Part shown: piece by piece, positions 1 through 8,311 of the stretch
How positions within the stretch are numbered: position 1 is the stretch's first letter
How the letters are laid out: each line of letters starts with the position of its first letter
DNA from: Streptomyces avermitilis MA-4680 = NBRC 14893
GTDB lineage: Bacteria > Actinomycetota > Actinomycetes > Streptomycetales > Streptomycetaceae
Direction of reading: 5' to 3'
Length of the DNA stretch: 64,000 bases
NCBI RefSeq assembly: GCF_000009765.2
Contig: NC_003155.5
Coordinates: 5,208,001-5,272,000, forward strand
Translations under genes and position numbers: made by a program
The notes under the pieces: model-generated
Told to the model about the DNA's origin: nothing
Databases searched by the model: none
The model's input: the letters and a program-made list of their open reading frames with translations, nothing else

Positions 1-390
1 GGCGATCTGCTGGCCGTTGCCGTTGAGGATCATGCCCGCGATGAAGGTCGGCAGCGCGGAGAACGCCATGGTGACGGCGATGGCGACGATCAGCTTGGTG
101 AAGATGATCGTCGGCCGCTTCAGCGGCTTGGCGAGCAGATACACCACCGAGCCGTCGTCGATCTCGGGTCCGATCGCGCCGGTGCCGGCGATGACGCCGA
201 TGATCGGCACCATCGTGGCGAGCGCGAATCCGCCGAGCACGTCGGCTGCCACCTGGTCGTCCGCGCCGGTCAGCGCGCGCACGACGGCGGAGAGCACGAT
301 CAGCAGGACGGGCAGCGCGCCGAGGATGAGGGCCCGGCGGCGGCCGAGCAGGCCCCGATAGGTGAGCCGGGCGACTGTGGGGTCGTACAT
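1..390 (-). CDS. ABC transporter permease, N-terminal part (runs off window)
   Basis: The first 130 codons of an integral membrane protein run off the left edge. ATG at 390 is preceded by GGAGG at a normal distance. After a short basic cytoplasmic start (MYDPTVARLTYRGLLGRRR) come hydrophobic helices, then the sequence DDGSVVYLLAKPLKR, typical of ABC-2 type permeases. It begins 10 bp after the stop of an ATP-binding subunit and is the fourth gene of the leftward operon, so it is most likely the membrane partner of that ATPase. The substrate is unknown. Confidence 0.85.
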   Translation of the reverse strand, partial: MYDPTVARLTYRGLLGRRRALILGALPVLLIVLSAVVRALTGADDQVAADVLGGFALATMVPIIGVIAGTGAIGPEIDDGSVVYLLAKPLKRPTIIFTKLIVAIAVTMAFSALPTFIAGMILNGNGQQIA

Positions 391-400
391 CTTGGGCCTC

Positions 401-1312
401 CTACGCCGCGACGAGATACGAGAAGACGGACTCGAGGGACTCGTCGGACGGCGAGACCGTGAGAAGCCGGATGCCGTGCTCGCGCGCGACCCGCGGCAGC
501 AGCGTCGTGAAGCGGCCGAAGTCGACGGCCTGGATGCGCAGCGCGCCCTCCGCCAGGTCCACTTCGATCCCCGACGTCGACGGGTCCGCGATCAGGGCGG
601 CCGCGAGCACACGGTCGTCGCTGGAGCGCACCAGATAGCGGTGCGGGCGGTCGGTCATCAGCCGGCGGATGCGCCGGAAGTCACCGCTCGCCGCGTGCCG
701 ACCGGCGACGATCACCTCGATGTGGGAGGCGAGTTGCTCGACCTCTTCGAGGATGTGCGACGAGAACAGCACCGTGCGGCCCTCGTCGCCCATGCGGCGC
801 AGCAGGTCCATGAGCTGCATGCGCTGGCGCGGGTCCATGCCGTTGAAAGGCTCGTCGAGCAGCAGCAGCGACGGGTCGTGGACGAGCGCGGAGGCCATCT
901 TCACGCGCTGCCGCATGCCCTTGGAGTACGTCGAGATCTTGCGGTCCTGCGCGTACTCCATCTCGACCGTGGCGAGCGCTCGCTGTGCGGCCTTCTTGCC
1001 GAGGCCGTGCAACTCGGCGTTGGCGACGACGAATTCGCGGCCGGTGAGGAAGTCGTACATCGCCTCGCGCTCGGGGACGATGCCGATGTGCTGGTAGATC
1101 TGCTCGTTGCGCCAGACCGGCTGCCCGTCGAGGGTCACCGAGCCCGTGGAGGGGGCGAGGAATCCGCCCATCATGTTGATGAGGGTGGACTTTCCCGCGC
1201 CGTTCGGGCCGAGGAGGCCGGTGACGCCGGGGCCGATCGTCATCGTGATGTCGTTGACCGCCACCACGTTGCCGAACCAGCGTGAGACGTGGTCGATGTT
1301 CAGCGTGGTCAC
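401..1312 (-). CDS. ABC transporter ATP-binding protein (second pair)
   Basis: A 303-residue nucleotide-binding subunit that energises export by the adjacent ABC-2 permeases. Walker A is GPNGAGKST. The signature region reads YSKGMRQRVKMASALVHDP, directly followed by Walker B LLLLDEP and the D-loop. The C-terminal half is the extra domain common in this ATPase family. The GTG start at 1312 overlaps the stop of the upstream permease (GTGA), so the two are translationally coupled. A GAAAGG ribosome site precedes it. Longer reading in this frame is not supported, because the upstream bases belong to the permease gene. Substrate not deducible. Confidence 0.93.
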   Translation of the reverse strand: MTTLNIDHVSRWFGNVVAVNDITMTIGPGVTGLLGPNGAGKSTLINMMGGFLAPSTGSVTLDGQPVWRNEQIYQHIGIVPEREAMYDFLTGREFVVANAELHGLGKKAAQRALATVEMEYAQDRKISTYSKGMRQRVKMASALVHDPSLLLLDEPFNGMDPRQRMQLMDLLRRMGDEGRTVLFSSHILEEVEQLASHIEVIVAGRHAASGDFRRIRRLMTDRPHRYLVRSSDDRVLAAALIADPSTSGIEVDLAEGALRIQAVDFGRFTTLLPRVAREHGIRLLTVSPSDESLESVFSYLVAA

Positions 1313-2238
1313 AGTCCGACCTTTCGGTAGCGGCGCATCAGAAGGCCGTAGCAGCCCGCGATGAGGCCCAGGACGACGATCAGGAAGACGACGCCCTGCG
1401 CGGACGAGGGTCCCGCTTCTCCGGGGAAGGAGGAGCTCGCGCCGAGGAAGGCGGTCTGCATTCCGTCGATGAGCGTGACGGGGGAGAAGAGGCCGAGCCA
1501 GGGGACGGCCGAGGTGCTGTTCTGCGCGTCGGCGATGGCCTGAACGGTGGAGACGGCCCCGTAGGAGATGGTCAGAACGGCGATGACGGCTGCGATACCG
1601 AAGCCGCGCCGGGGGGTCACCGCCGAGATGACGAGGCCGATGCCGGCGAAGAGCAGGGAGAGCAGTGCCACGGAGACCAGCCCTTGGGCGAATCCCTTCG
1701 TCTGGTCGGTGAAGTCGAGCTTGGCCAGCAGCGCGCCCACGTAGAGGACGAGCAGCGGCGCTGCCGTCAGGATGAACATCGCCGACGCCAGGGCCGCGTA
1801 CTTGGCGCGAACGTAGTCGGCGGTCTCGATGGGACGTGAGAAGTACAGCGGTACGGTCTTGAAGCGCAGGTCTCGCGAGACGGACTGCGGCGCCTGGGAG
1901 GCCACGTACAGGCCGATGACGGCCTGCATGATGATCGCGTAGCGCGTGTAGTCGACGGGCAGGTCCTTCGCCTTGGTGGCGACGGCGACCGCGACCATGA
2001 TCAGCGCGGGTACGCACATCACCACGAAGAGCAGCATCGGCAGCACCTTGGACTTCACCGAGCGGCCCAGGCCGTAGGCGCCGCGCAGGGACTGCGAATA
2101 CAGGGAGCGGCGGGCGTACGCGCGGCCCAGGCGCGGCCCGTCGTAGTTGCGGTAGCCGATGTTGTGGATGCGGGACTGCTCGCCCGCGTGGGCCGGGGAC
2201 TGCCCGCCCGCATGGGCCGTGGGCTGCTCAACCGCCAT
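1309..2238 (-). CDS. ABC transporter permease (ABC-2 type)
   Basis: A 309-residue membrane protein. A roughly 70-residue cytoplasmic N-terminus includes near-identical repeats (TAHAGGQSP, AHAGEQSR) and is followed by about six hydrophobic helices, consistent with the ABC-2 permease family. ATG at 2238 was chosen because GGAGGCGG lies 6-7 bases upstream. The more upstream ATG lies inside the previous gene. It overlaps the upstream ATPase by 11 bp and the downstream ATPase by 4 bp, so three genes are tightly coupled. It probably pairs with the ATPase encoded just upstream or downstream of it. Confidence 0.9.
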   Translation of the reverse strand: MAVEQPTAHAGGQSPAHAGEQSRIHNIGYRNYDGPRLGRAYARRSLYSQSLRGAYGLGRSVKSKVLPMLLFVVMCVPALIMVAVAVATKAKDLPVDYTRYAIIMQAVIGLYVASQAPQSVSRDLRFKTVPLYFSRPIETADYVRAKYAALASAMFILTAAPLLVLYVGALLAKLDFTDQTKGFAQGLVSVALLSLLFAGIGLVISAVTPRRGFGIAAVIAVLTISYGAVSTVQAIADAQNSTSAVPWLGLFSPVTLIDGMQTAFLGASSSFPGEAGPSSAQGVVFLIVVLGLIAGCYGLLMRRYRKVGL

Positions 2239-3190
2239 GGCCGACCGCCTCCTTCCGCTGCTCGTCGCTGTTCGTGAAGACCTCGGCGATCTGGTGCCTT
2301 CGCTGTTCCATCCGGACCAGGCCGAGGCCGAGGTCGGCCACCACGTCGCGGACCAGGTCGTACGTCTCCTCACCCGACGCGGTCAGCAGCAGGACATGAC
2401 CCGCGCCCGGCAGCCCGCTGCCGTCGTGGGTGTCCACCCCGCGCGCGTGGAGCACGTCGCGGACCGCACGGGTGCCGTCCGGGTGCTCGTCGCTGTCGGT
2501 GACCTCGATCGCGAGGGTCGTGGTGGTCTGGGTGAAGTCCGTGGTGGAGCTGGAGCGCAGGAGCTTGCCGCCGTCGACGACGACGACGTGGTCGCAGGTG
2601 CGCTCCAGCTCGCCGAGCAGGTGCGAGGTGACCAGCACCGAGATGCCGAAGTCGGTGTGGATGCGGCGGATCAGGCCGAGCATCTCGTCGCGGCCGACCG
2701 GGTCGAGGCCGTTGGTCGGCTCGTCCAGGAAGACCAGCTGGGGGTCGTGGACCAGGGCCTGCGCGAGCTTCACGCGCTGCTTCATGCCCGTCGAGTAGCC
2801 GCCGATGGGGCGGTAGCGCTCCTCGTACAGGCCGACGTGGCGCAGCGTGTCGGCGGTGCGCTCGCGGGCGGCCGTGGGCGGGAGTCCGGACATGCGCGCC
2901 ATGTGGACGACGAACTCGGTGGCCGAGACGTCGGGCGGCAGGCAGTCGTGCTCGGGCATGTACCCCACGCGCTCGCGGATGTCGCCGCCCTTGGTGGCGA
3001 CATCGAGTCCGAGCACCTCGGCGCGGCCCTCGGTGGCGGGGGACAGACCCAGCAGGATCTTGATCAATGTGGACTTGCCGGCTCCGTTGGCACCGACGAG
3101 TCCGGTCACACCGGGTCCGACGTCCACAGAGAGCCGGTCAAGCGCGGTCACCCTGGGGTACCGCTTGCTCAGGCTTTCGGTCGCGATCAC
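2228..3190 (-). CDS. ABC transporter ATP-binding protein (first pair)
   Basis: A 320-residue ATPase and first gene of the four-gene leftward ABC operon. Walker A is GANGAGKST. Signature and Walker B are YSTGMKQRVKLAQALVHDP and LVFLDEPTNGLDP. The start is the GTG at 3190, 7 bases after GAGGA. Another GTG six bases upstream abuts the ribosome site too closely. It ends inside the start region of the permease. Drug or lipid export is the usual role of such DrrA-like subunits, but the substrate is not visible. Transcription should start in the 240-bp divergent gap shared with the M24 peptidase gene. Confidence 0.92.
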   Translation of the reverse strand: MIATESLSKRYPRVTALDRLSVDVGPGVTGLVGANGAGKSTLIKILLGLSPATEGRAEVLGLDVATKGGDIRERVGYMPEHDCLPPDVSATEFVVHMARMSGLPPTAARERTADTLRHVGLYEERYRPIGGYSTGMKQRVKLAQALVHDPQLVFLDEPTNGLDPVGRDEMLGLIRRIHTDFGISVLVTSHLLGELERTCDHVVVVDGGKLLRSSSTTDFTQTTTTLAIEVTDSDEHPDGTRAVRDVLHARGVDTHDGSGLPGAGHVLLLTASGEETYDLVRDVVADLGLGLVRMEQRRHQIAEVFTNSDEQRKEAVGHGG

Positions 3191-3429
3191 AGTCACGTCC
3201 TCGACGGTAGTGGCGCACACCACAGCAGTCGTCAGACCGGAGAGCTGTCTCCGCGTAAGACTCCAGTCGTACGGGCCCGTAAGGGACCCCTGCCTGAGAG
3301 CTAGACCGCAGGGTCCGGGAGTTTTCCACAGGCGGGCAGCGGCCTATTGACGCGACCCCCAACAACTGTCACATTCACCAGTGTCAAGTTACGGGCACGT
3401 ACCGCAGTCGACGTGGACTGGACGGTGAC

Positions 3430-4308
3430 ATGACTGGCATGACTGGCATGACGCGCATGGTCGGCATGACCAAAGGAGCGGCAGCCGAACTCTCCGCGGA
3501 GCTGCGGGGGTTCAAAGAGGTGCAGCGCCTCGCGTACGCGTGTGCGGAGGCGGTCGCGGCGCAGCTGAAGCCCGGTGTGACCGAGCGCGAGGCGGCGCGG
3601 ATGCAGCGGGTGTGGCTGCGCGAGCGCGGCGTGCGGGACTGGTTCCATCTGCCCTTCGCCTGGTTCGGCGACCGCACCGCGTTCGTGAACTTCCGCGTTC
3701 CGCTCCAGTTCTTCCCCACCGACCGCCGGCTGGAGCCGGGCATGCCGTTCATTCTCGACATGGCCCCCGTCCACAAGGGCTGCACGGCGGACATCGGCTA
3801 CTCGGGCTCCCTGGGCCTCAACCCCGTGCAGGACAAGCTCCTCGCGGACCTGGAGGCGCACCGCGAGCTGATCCTGCGCGAGGTGCGCGAACGTCGCCCG
3901 CTGCGCGAGATCTACGAGGACGTGGACCGGCTCATGGTCCGCCAGGGGTATGCGAACCGGCATCGCGCGTACCCCTTCGGTGTGATCGCGCACAAGGTGG
4001 ACCGGGTGAAGGAACGTGCCTGGTCACCGCATCTGTTCGGGTTCGGCACGCAGTCCCTGAAGGGGCTGGCGGGCGACGCGCTCCGTGGTCACCGCGACGG
4101 CTGGTCGCCGCTGTGGTCTCCGTACAGGTTCTCCGATCACCCGCCCAGGCCGGGGCTGTGGGCGGTCGAGCCGCACCTCGGCTTTCGGGGCACGGGCGCG
4201 AAGTTCGAGGAGATCCTGGTCGTCACCGACTCCCGGGACCCGGAACAGAGCGCCTTCTGGCTGGACGACGATCTGCCGCATGTGCGGCGCTGGGCGGAGG
4301 ACAGATGA
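3430..4308 (+). CDS. M24 family metallopeptidase (aminopeptidase P/creatinase fold)
   Basis: A 292-residue pita-bread-fold protein. The five metal ligands of the M24 family can be placed: Asp110 and Asp121 (FILDMAPVHKGCTADIG), His188 (VIAHKVD), Glu247 (AVEPHLG) and Glu260 or Glu261 (AKFEEILVV). A dinuclear-metal peptidase or a related hydrolase is therefore likely. The N-terminus is odd: MTGMTGMTRMVGMTKG contains five in-frame ATGs arising from a 9-bp repeat, so the true start is uncertain between 3430 and 3466. Its stop overlaps the next start (ATGA), coupling it to the hydrolase-SDR fusion. Substrate unknown. Confidence 0.88.
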   Translation: MTGMTGMTRMVGMTKGAAAELSAELRGFKEVQRLAYACAEAVAAQLKPGVTEREAARMQRVWLRERGVRDWFHLPFAWFGDRTAFVNFRVPLQFFPTDRRLEPGMPFILDMAPVHKGCTADIGYSGSLGLNPVQDKLLADLEAHRELILREVRERRPLREIYEDVDRLMVRQGYANRHRAYPFGVIAHKVDRVKERAWSPHLFGFGTQSLKGLAGDALRGHRDGWSPLWSPYRFSDHPPRPGLWAVEPHLGFRGTGAKFEEILVVTDSRDPEQSAFWLDDDLPHVRRWAEDR

Positions 4309-6059
4309 GTCTTGAGGGGGCGCGCGAGCGCTGGGTGCGGACAGGCGGAATCGAGCTGTGCGTAGCCGAGTTGGGGGACGAGACACAGCCCACGGTGGTC
4401 CTCGTGCACGGCTATCCGGACTCCAAGGAGGTGTGGTCCGAGGTCGCCGGGCGTCTGTCGGAGCGCTTCCACGTCGTGCTGTACGACGTGCGCGGGCACG
4501 GCAGGTCCACGGCGCCGCAGCCGCTGCGCGGCGGCTTCACGCTGGAGAAGCTGACGGACGACTTCCTCGCGGTCGCGGACGCGGTCAGTCCGGATCGGCC
4601 GGTGCACCTCGTGGGGCACGACTGGGGTTCGGTGCAGTCCTGGGAGTTCGTCACGGTCAAGCGCACCGAGGGCCGGATCGCGTCCTTCACGTCGATGTCC
4701 GGGCCGTCCCTCGACCACTTCGGCCACTGGATCAAGCGGCGGGTGAAGCGGCCGACTCCGCGTAGGGTGGGCCAGCTCCTGGGCCAGGGCGCCAAGTCCT
4801 GGTACGTCTACCTGTTGCACACCCCCGTGCTGCCCGAGCTCGCCTGGCGCGGCCCGCTCGGCAGACGCTGGCCCAAGATCCTCCAGCGGGTGGAGAAGGT
4901 ACCGGCGGACGGCTATCCGACTCCGTCGCTCCCCTCGGACGCGGCGCACGGCGCCTGGCTGTACCGGGACAACGTACGGGCCCGGCTGAGCCGCCCGCGC
5001 ACCGACGCGTACGCGCACGCGCCCGTGCAGCTCGTCACGCCCCTGGGGGACGCATTCCTGTCGGAGAAGCTCTACGACGAACTGGAACTGTGGGCTCCGC
5101 AGCTGGTCCGCCGCACCCTGCCGGCCAAACACTGGATCCCGCGGACGCGCCCCGACCAGCTGGCGTCATGGATCACGGAGTTCGTGATCGCGAGCGAGGG
5201 CGGGCGCCCGGCTCCGGTGGCGAGCGGCCCGTACGCCGACCGGTTCGGCGGGCAGCTCGTGCTGGTCACCGGCGCGGGCAGCGGCATCGGGCGGGCCACG
5301 GCCTACGCGTTCGCCGAGGCGGGCGCGCGCGTGGTGGCCGTCGACCGGAACGCGGAGGGCGCGGCCCGCACGGCGGAGATGTCCCGGCTGATCGGCGCTC
5401 CCGACGCCTGGGCCGAGACGGTCGACGTCTCCGACGAGCAGGCCATGGAGAAGCTCGCCGAGAAGGTCGCCACCGAGTACGGCGTGGTGGACGTCCTGGT
5501 GAACAACGCAGGAATCGGACTCTCGGGGTCCTTCTTCGACACGACCGCGGAGGACTGGCGGAAGGTCCTCGACGTGAACCTGTGGGGCGTGATCCACGGC
5601 TGCCGGCTCTTCGGGAAGCAGATGGCCGAGCGCGGACAGGGCGGCCACATCGTCAACACGGCGTCGGCGGCGGCGTACCAGCCCTCGAAGGCGCTGCCCG
5701 CCTACAGCACCTCCAAGGCGGCGGTGCTGATGCTCAGCGAGTGCCTGCGCGCGGAGCTGGCCGGGCAGGGCATCGGGGTGTCGGCGATCTGCCCCGGCTT
5801 CGTCCACACGAACATCACGTCGACCGCGCGTTTCGCGGGCGTGGCGGCGGAGGAGGAGAAGCGGCGGCAGAAGAGGGCGGCGCGGCTGTACCGGCTGCGG
5901 GGGTATCCGCCGGAGAAGGTCGCGGACGCGGTCCTGCGGGCCGTCGTACGCAACCAGGCCGTCGTGCCCGTCACCCCGGAGGCGCGCGGCGCCCACCTCA
6001 TGTCCCGCTTCGCGCCCAGGGCACTGCGCGCGATCGCACGGCTGGAGCCTCCGCTGTGA
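4305..6059 (+). CDS. Alpha/beta hydrolase - short-chain dehydrogenase fusion (EphD-like)
   Basis: A 584-residue two-domain enzyme. Residues about 10-295 are an alpha/beta hydrolase with HGYPDS oxyanion region and a GHDWGS elbow whose nucleophile is Asp106, plus catalytic His276 (AKHWIPR). Asp rather than Ser is what epoxide hydrolases and dehalogenases use. Residues about 315-584 form an SDR: cofactor motif TGAGSGIG at 322-329, NNAG at 400-403, catalytic Ser454, Tyr467 and Lys471 (YSTSK). The same domain order is known in mycobacterial EphD. It overlaps both neighbours by 4 bp, so three genes are coupled. A lipid or epoxide substrate is inference. Confidence 0.9.
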   Translation: MSLEGARERWVRTGGIELCVAELGDETQPTVVLVHGYPDSKEVWSEVAGRLSERFHVVLYDVRGHGRSTAPQPLRGGFTLEKLTDDFLAVADAVSPDRPVHLVGHDWGSVQSWEFVTVKRTEGRIASFTSMSGPSLDHFGHWIKRRVKRPTPRRVGQLLGQGAKSWYVYLLHTPVLPELAWRGPLGRRWPKILQRVEKVPADGYPTPSLPSDAAHGAWLYRDNVRARLSRPRTDAYAHAPVQLVTPLGDAFLSEKLYDELELWAPQLVRRTLPAKHWIPRTRPDQLASWITEFVIASEGGRPAPVASGPYADRFGGQLVLVTGAGSGIGRATAYAFAEAGARVVAVDRNAEGAARTAEMSRLIGAPDAWAETVDVSDEQAMEKLAEKVATEYGVVDVLVNNAGIGLSGSFFDTTAEDWRKVLDVNLWGVIHGCRLFGKQMAERGQGGHIVNTASAAAYQPSKALPAYSTSKAAVLMLSECLRAELAGQGIGVSAICPGFVHTNITSTARFAGVAAEEEKRRQKRAARLYRLRGYPPEKVADAVLRAVVRNQAVVPVTPEARGAHLMSRFAPRALRAIARLEPPL

Positions 6060-6985
6060 GCGGTACCGCGAGCCACCCTCCGAGCGAGGGCCACCATGTG
6101 ATCGCCCCGCGCCGGGTCTCCTTCGACTGGGGCCGGACTCCACTCCACTGGATCCCGGACGAGCCCGTCGCCACCCACGTCATCAACGTGCTGCATCTGC
6201 TGCTGCCGGCGGGGGAGCGGTGGTTCGTGAAGGTCTTCAAGGAGGGACTGCCGCTGATAACGGATCCCGGACTCCTCGACGACGTGAAGGGGTTCATGGG
6301 GCAGGAGGCCACGCACAGCGTGCAGCACGCGTACGTGCTGGAGCACCTCGCGGCGCAGCGGCTCGACGCCGCGGACTTCACCAAGTACGTCGACTTCCTC
6401 TTCGAGAGGCTGCTGGGCGAGCGGCCGCCCCTGAGCGCACCGATACCGGCCCGCGAGTGGCTGCGGTTCCGGCTCTCGGTGATCGCGGCGATCGAGCAGT
6501 TCACGGCGGTACTCGGCGACTGGGTGCTCGCCGCGGACGGCCTGGACCGGGCCGGGGCCGACGAGGTCATGACCGACCTGCTGCGCTGGCACGGGGCGGA
6601 GGAGGTCGAGCATCGCGCGGTCGCCTTCGACATGTATCAGCACTGCGGCGGCCAGGGCCTGCCCCGGTACGCCCGCCGGGTCGCGGGCATGGCGGTCACG
6701 GCACCCGTGATGCTCTACCTGTGGGCGTGGGGCGCCGCGCATCTTCTGCGCCACGACCCACAGCTCGCCGGACGGCTGCGCTACTCGCTCGCCGCGCACA
6801 ACAGGGCCGTACGCAGGGGGCTGCTGCCCGGCTGGAAGGAGCTGGGCACGGCGATACCCCGGTATCTGCGGCGGTCGTACCATCCCTCGCAGGAGGGCTC
6901 GCTGCGCAGAGCCGTCACCTATCTGGCGCAGTCGCCGGCGGCACGAGCAGCGGCGGGGGCGGCCAGGCGGGCGGGTACAGCGTAG
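6056..6985 (+). CDS. Predicted metal-dependent hydrolase (PF10118-type)
   Basis: A 309-residue protein resembling the Metal_hydrol family of uncharacterised, ferritin-like helical proteins. Conserved-looking His/Glu clusters support a metal centre: MGQEATHSVQHA (about residues 80-91), IEQFTAV and GAEEVEHRAVAFDMY. A hydrophobic stretch (GMAVTAPVMLYLWAWGAAHLL) may be a membrane segment. GTG at 6056 overlaps the preceding stop (GTGA). It is third in the coupled group after the peptidase and the hydrolase-SDR fusion, suggesting a shared catabolic pathway. Function is not established for the family. Confidence 0.85.
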   Translation: MSGTASHPPSEGHHVIAPRRVSFDWGRTPLHWIPDEPVATHVINVLHLLLPAGERWFVKVFKEGLPLITDPGLLDDVKGFMGQEATHSVQHAYVLEHLAAQRLDAADFTKYVDFLFERLLGERPPLSAPIPAREWLRFRLSVIAAIEQFTAVLGDWVLAADGLDRAGADEVMTDLLRWHGAEEVEHRAVAFDMYQHCGGQGLPRYARRVAGMAVTAPVMLYLWAWGAAHLLRHDPQLAGRLRYSLAAHNRAVRRGLLPGWKELGTAIPRYLRRSYHPSQEGSLRRAVTYLAQSPAARAAAGAARRAGTA

Positions 6986-7080
6986 GCGGCCGCCGTCCGG
7001 CCGGGCAGGATCTGCCGGGGCCGGTCGGGTAGTCCAACGGGCCGGGGCCGTTGCCCGGTGAACGAGAAGGCAGGGAGCGC

Positions 7081-8022
7081 GTGAGCGAGTCGGGCGGGGT
7101 GACGTACCGGATCGAGGACCTGGCGCACCGCAGCGGTGCCACGGTCCGCACCATCCGCGCCTACCAGGACCGCGGGCTGCTCCCCCGGCCCGAGCGGCGC
7201 GGCCGCGCCAACGTGTACGCGGACGCGCATCTGGCCCGGCTGCGCCAGATCGCCGGCCTCCTCGACCGCGGCTACACCCTGGCCTCCATCAAGGAGCTCC
7301 TGGAGGCGTGGGACTCCGGCCGCGGCCTGGGCGGGGTGCTCGGGCTGGTCGCGGAGGTCGACGGTCCGTGGTCCGACGAGGAGGCGGGGCGGATCTCACG
7401 GGCCGAGCTGTCCGAGCGTTTCGGCGGCAGCCCCGACGACGCGGCGGTCGCGGACGCGCTCGAGCTCGGGGTGCTGGAGCCGGTACCCGGGCACGAGGAC
7501 CTGTTCCTCGTGCCGAGCCCCCAAGAGCTCGCCGTGGCGGTCGAGTTGCATGAGGCGGGCGTTCCGCTGTCCGCGATCGCCGGGCACCTAAGGGAGTTGA
7601 GGGGGCAGGTGGAGCACATCGCCTCCCGTTTCCTGGAGTTCACGACCGAGCACGTGTTCGCGCGCTACCTCGGTGAACATCCGCCGAACGAGGTGGACGC
7701 GACGGAGGCGGCCTCGCTCGTTCGACGGCTGCGGCCACTGGCGCAGCAGACGGTGGACGCCGAACTCGCCCGCGCGATGCGCCTGTTCGCCACCCGGCAC
7801 CTGCGCCTGCACCTCGGCGCGGACCAGCCGGCTCCCCCCGAGGAGGAGACCCGTTCCGTGTCGATTCCGGCGGACACGATGCGGGCCGTGGAGAGACTGG
7901 TTGGCTCGGACCAGGCCGCCTCCTTCGTCGCGTTGGCGGCCGAACGCGAGCTCCGGGCCAGGGCTTTGGACCAACTCGCCGCAAAGCATATGCATAAGCA
8001 CATAGTTGACGAAGAGTCCTAA
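7081..8022 (+). CDS. MerR family transcriptional regulator
   Basis: A 313-residue regulator. The N-terminal 75 residues are a MerR winged helix (TYRIEDLAHRSGATVRTIRAYQDRGLLPRPERRGRANVY), followed by the dimerisation helix and a long C-terminal region without the cysteine motifs of metal sensors, so an organic ligand is more likely. GTG at 7081 is preceded by AGGGAGCGC. It lies 95 bp after the hydrolase gene on the same strand and may regulate that group. Its end is immediately followed by the DnaA-box cluster. Confidence 0.9.
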   Translation: MSESGGVTYRIEDLAHRSGATVRTIRAYQDRGLLPRPERRGRANVYADAHLARLRQIAGLLDRGYTLASIKELLEAWDSGRGLGGVLGLVAEVDGPWSDEEAGRISRAELSERFGGSPDDAAVADALELGVLEPVPGHEDLFLVPSPQELAVAVELHEAGVPLSAIAGHLRELRGQVEHIASRFLEFTTEHVFARYLGEHPPNEVDATEAASLVRRLRPLAQQTVDAELARAMRLFATRHLRLHLGADQPAPPEEETRSVSIPADTMRAVERLVGSDQAASFVALAAERELRARALDQLAAKHMHKHIVDEES

Positions 8023-8034
8023 ACAGCGGACCAC

Positions 8035-8088
8035 TTGTCCACAGAATCGCCAATTCACCTGTGGATAACCGCACTTGGCTGTGGATCA
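8035..8088. promoter_or_regulatory. Cluster of three DnaA boxes
   Basis: Three nonamers occur within 54 bp: TTGTCCACA at 8035-8043 (the preferred Streptomyces box), TGTGGATAA at 8060-8068 (exact reverse complement of TTATCCACA) and TGTGGATCA at 8080-8088 (one mismatch). The last two point opposite to the first. The cluster is in the gap after the MerR gene and about 220 bp upstream of the LLM oxidoreductase gene. DnaA binding is inferred from consensus only. Confidence 0.7.
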
Positions 8089-8299
8089 AACCTCCGGACC
8101 GTCATCAGAATGCGTGATCAGCGTCTCGCTCGGGGCGCGCGGGATGAATGCCGGCGAGACGCACGTCACTCGCGCCATCGGTGCGGGCCCGGGACTCCGC
8201 CGCCGCACCGTTCACACCGCACCGTCGCGGACCGCTCACGCACTGTCATCACCACATCGCCCGCCCCCGCACCGTGCGTGGGCATTCCGCGGCTGCGCT

Positions 8300-8305
8300 T
8301 ACGCT
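8300..8305 (+). promoter_or_regulatory. Candidate -10 element for a leaderless transcript
   Basis: TACGCT lies exactly 6 bases before the ATG at 8312, and there is no ribosome-binding sequence between them. In Streptomyces this geometry normally places the transcription start at or next to the start codon. The same hexamer with the same spacing precedes the sensor-kinase gene at 12092. No clear -35 is visible. Confidence 0.45.
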
Positions 8306-8311
8306 CGATGT

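Noticed and set aside
3322..3330. TTTTCCACA resembles a DnaA box in the ABC/M24 divergent gap
   Set aside because: A single one-mismatch nonamer without neighbours; expected by chance at this frequency.
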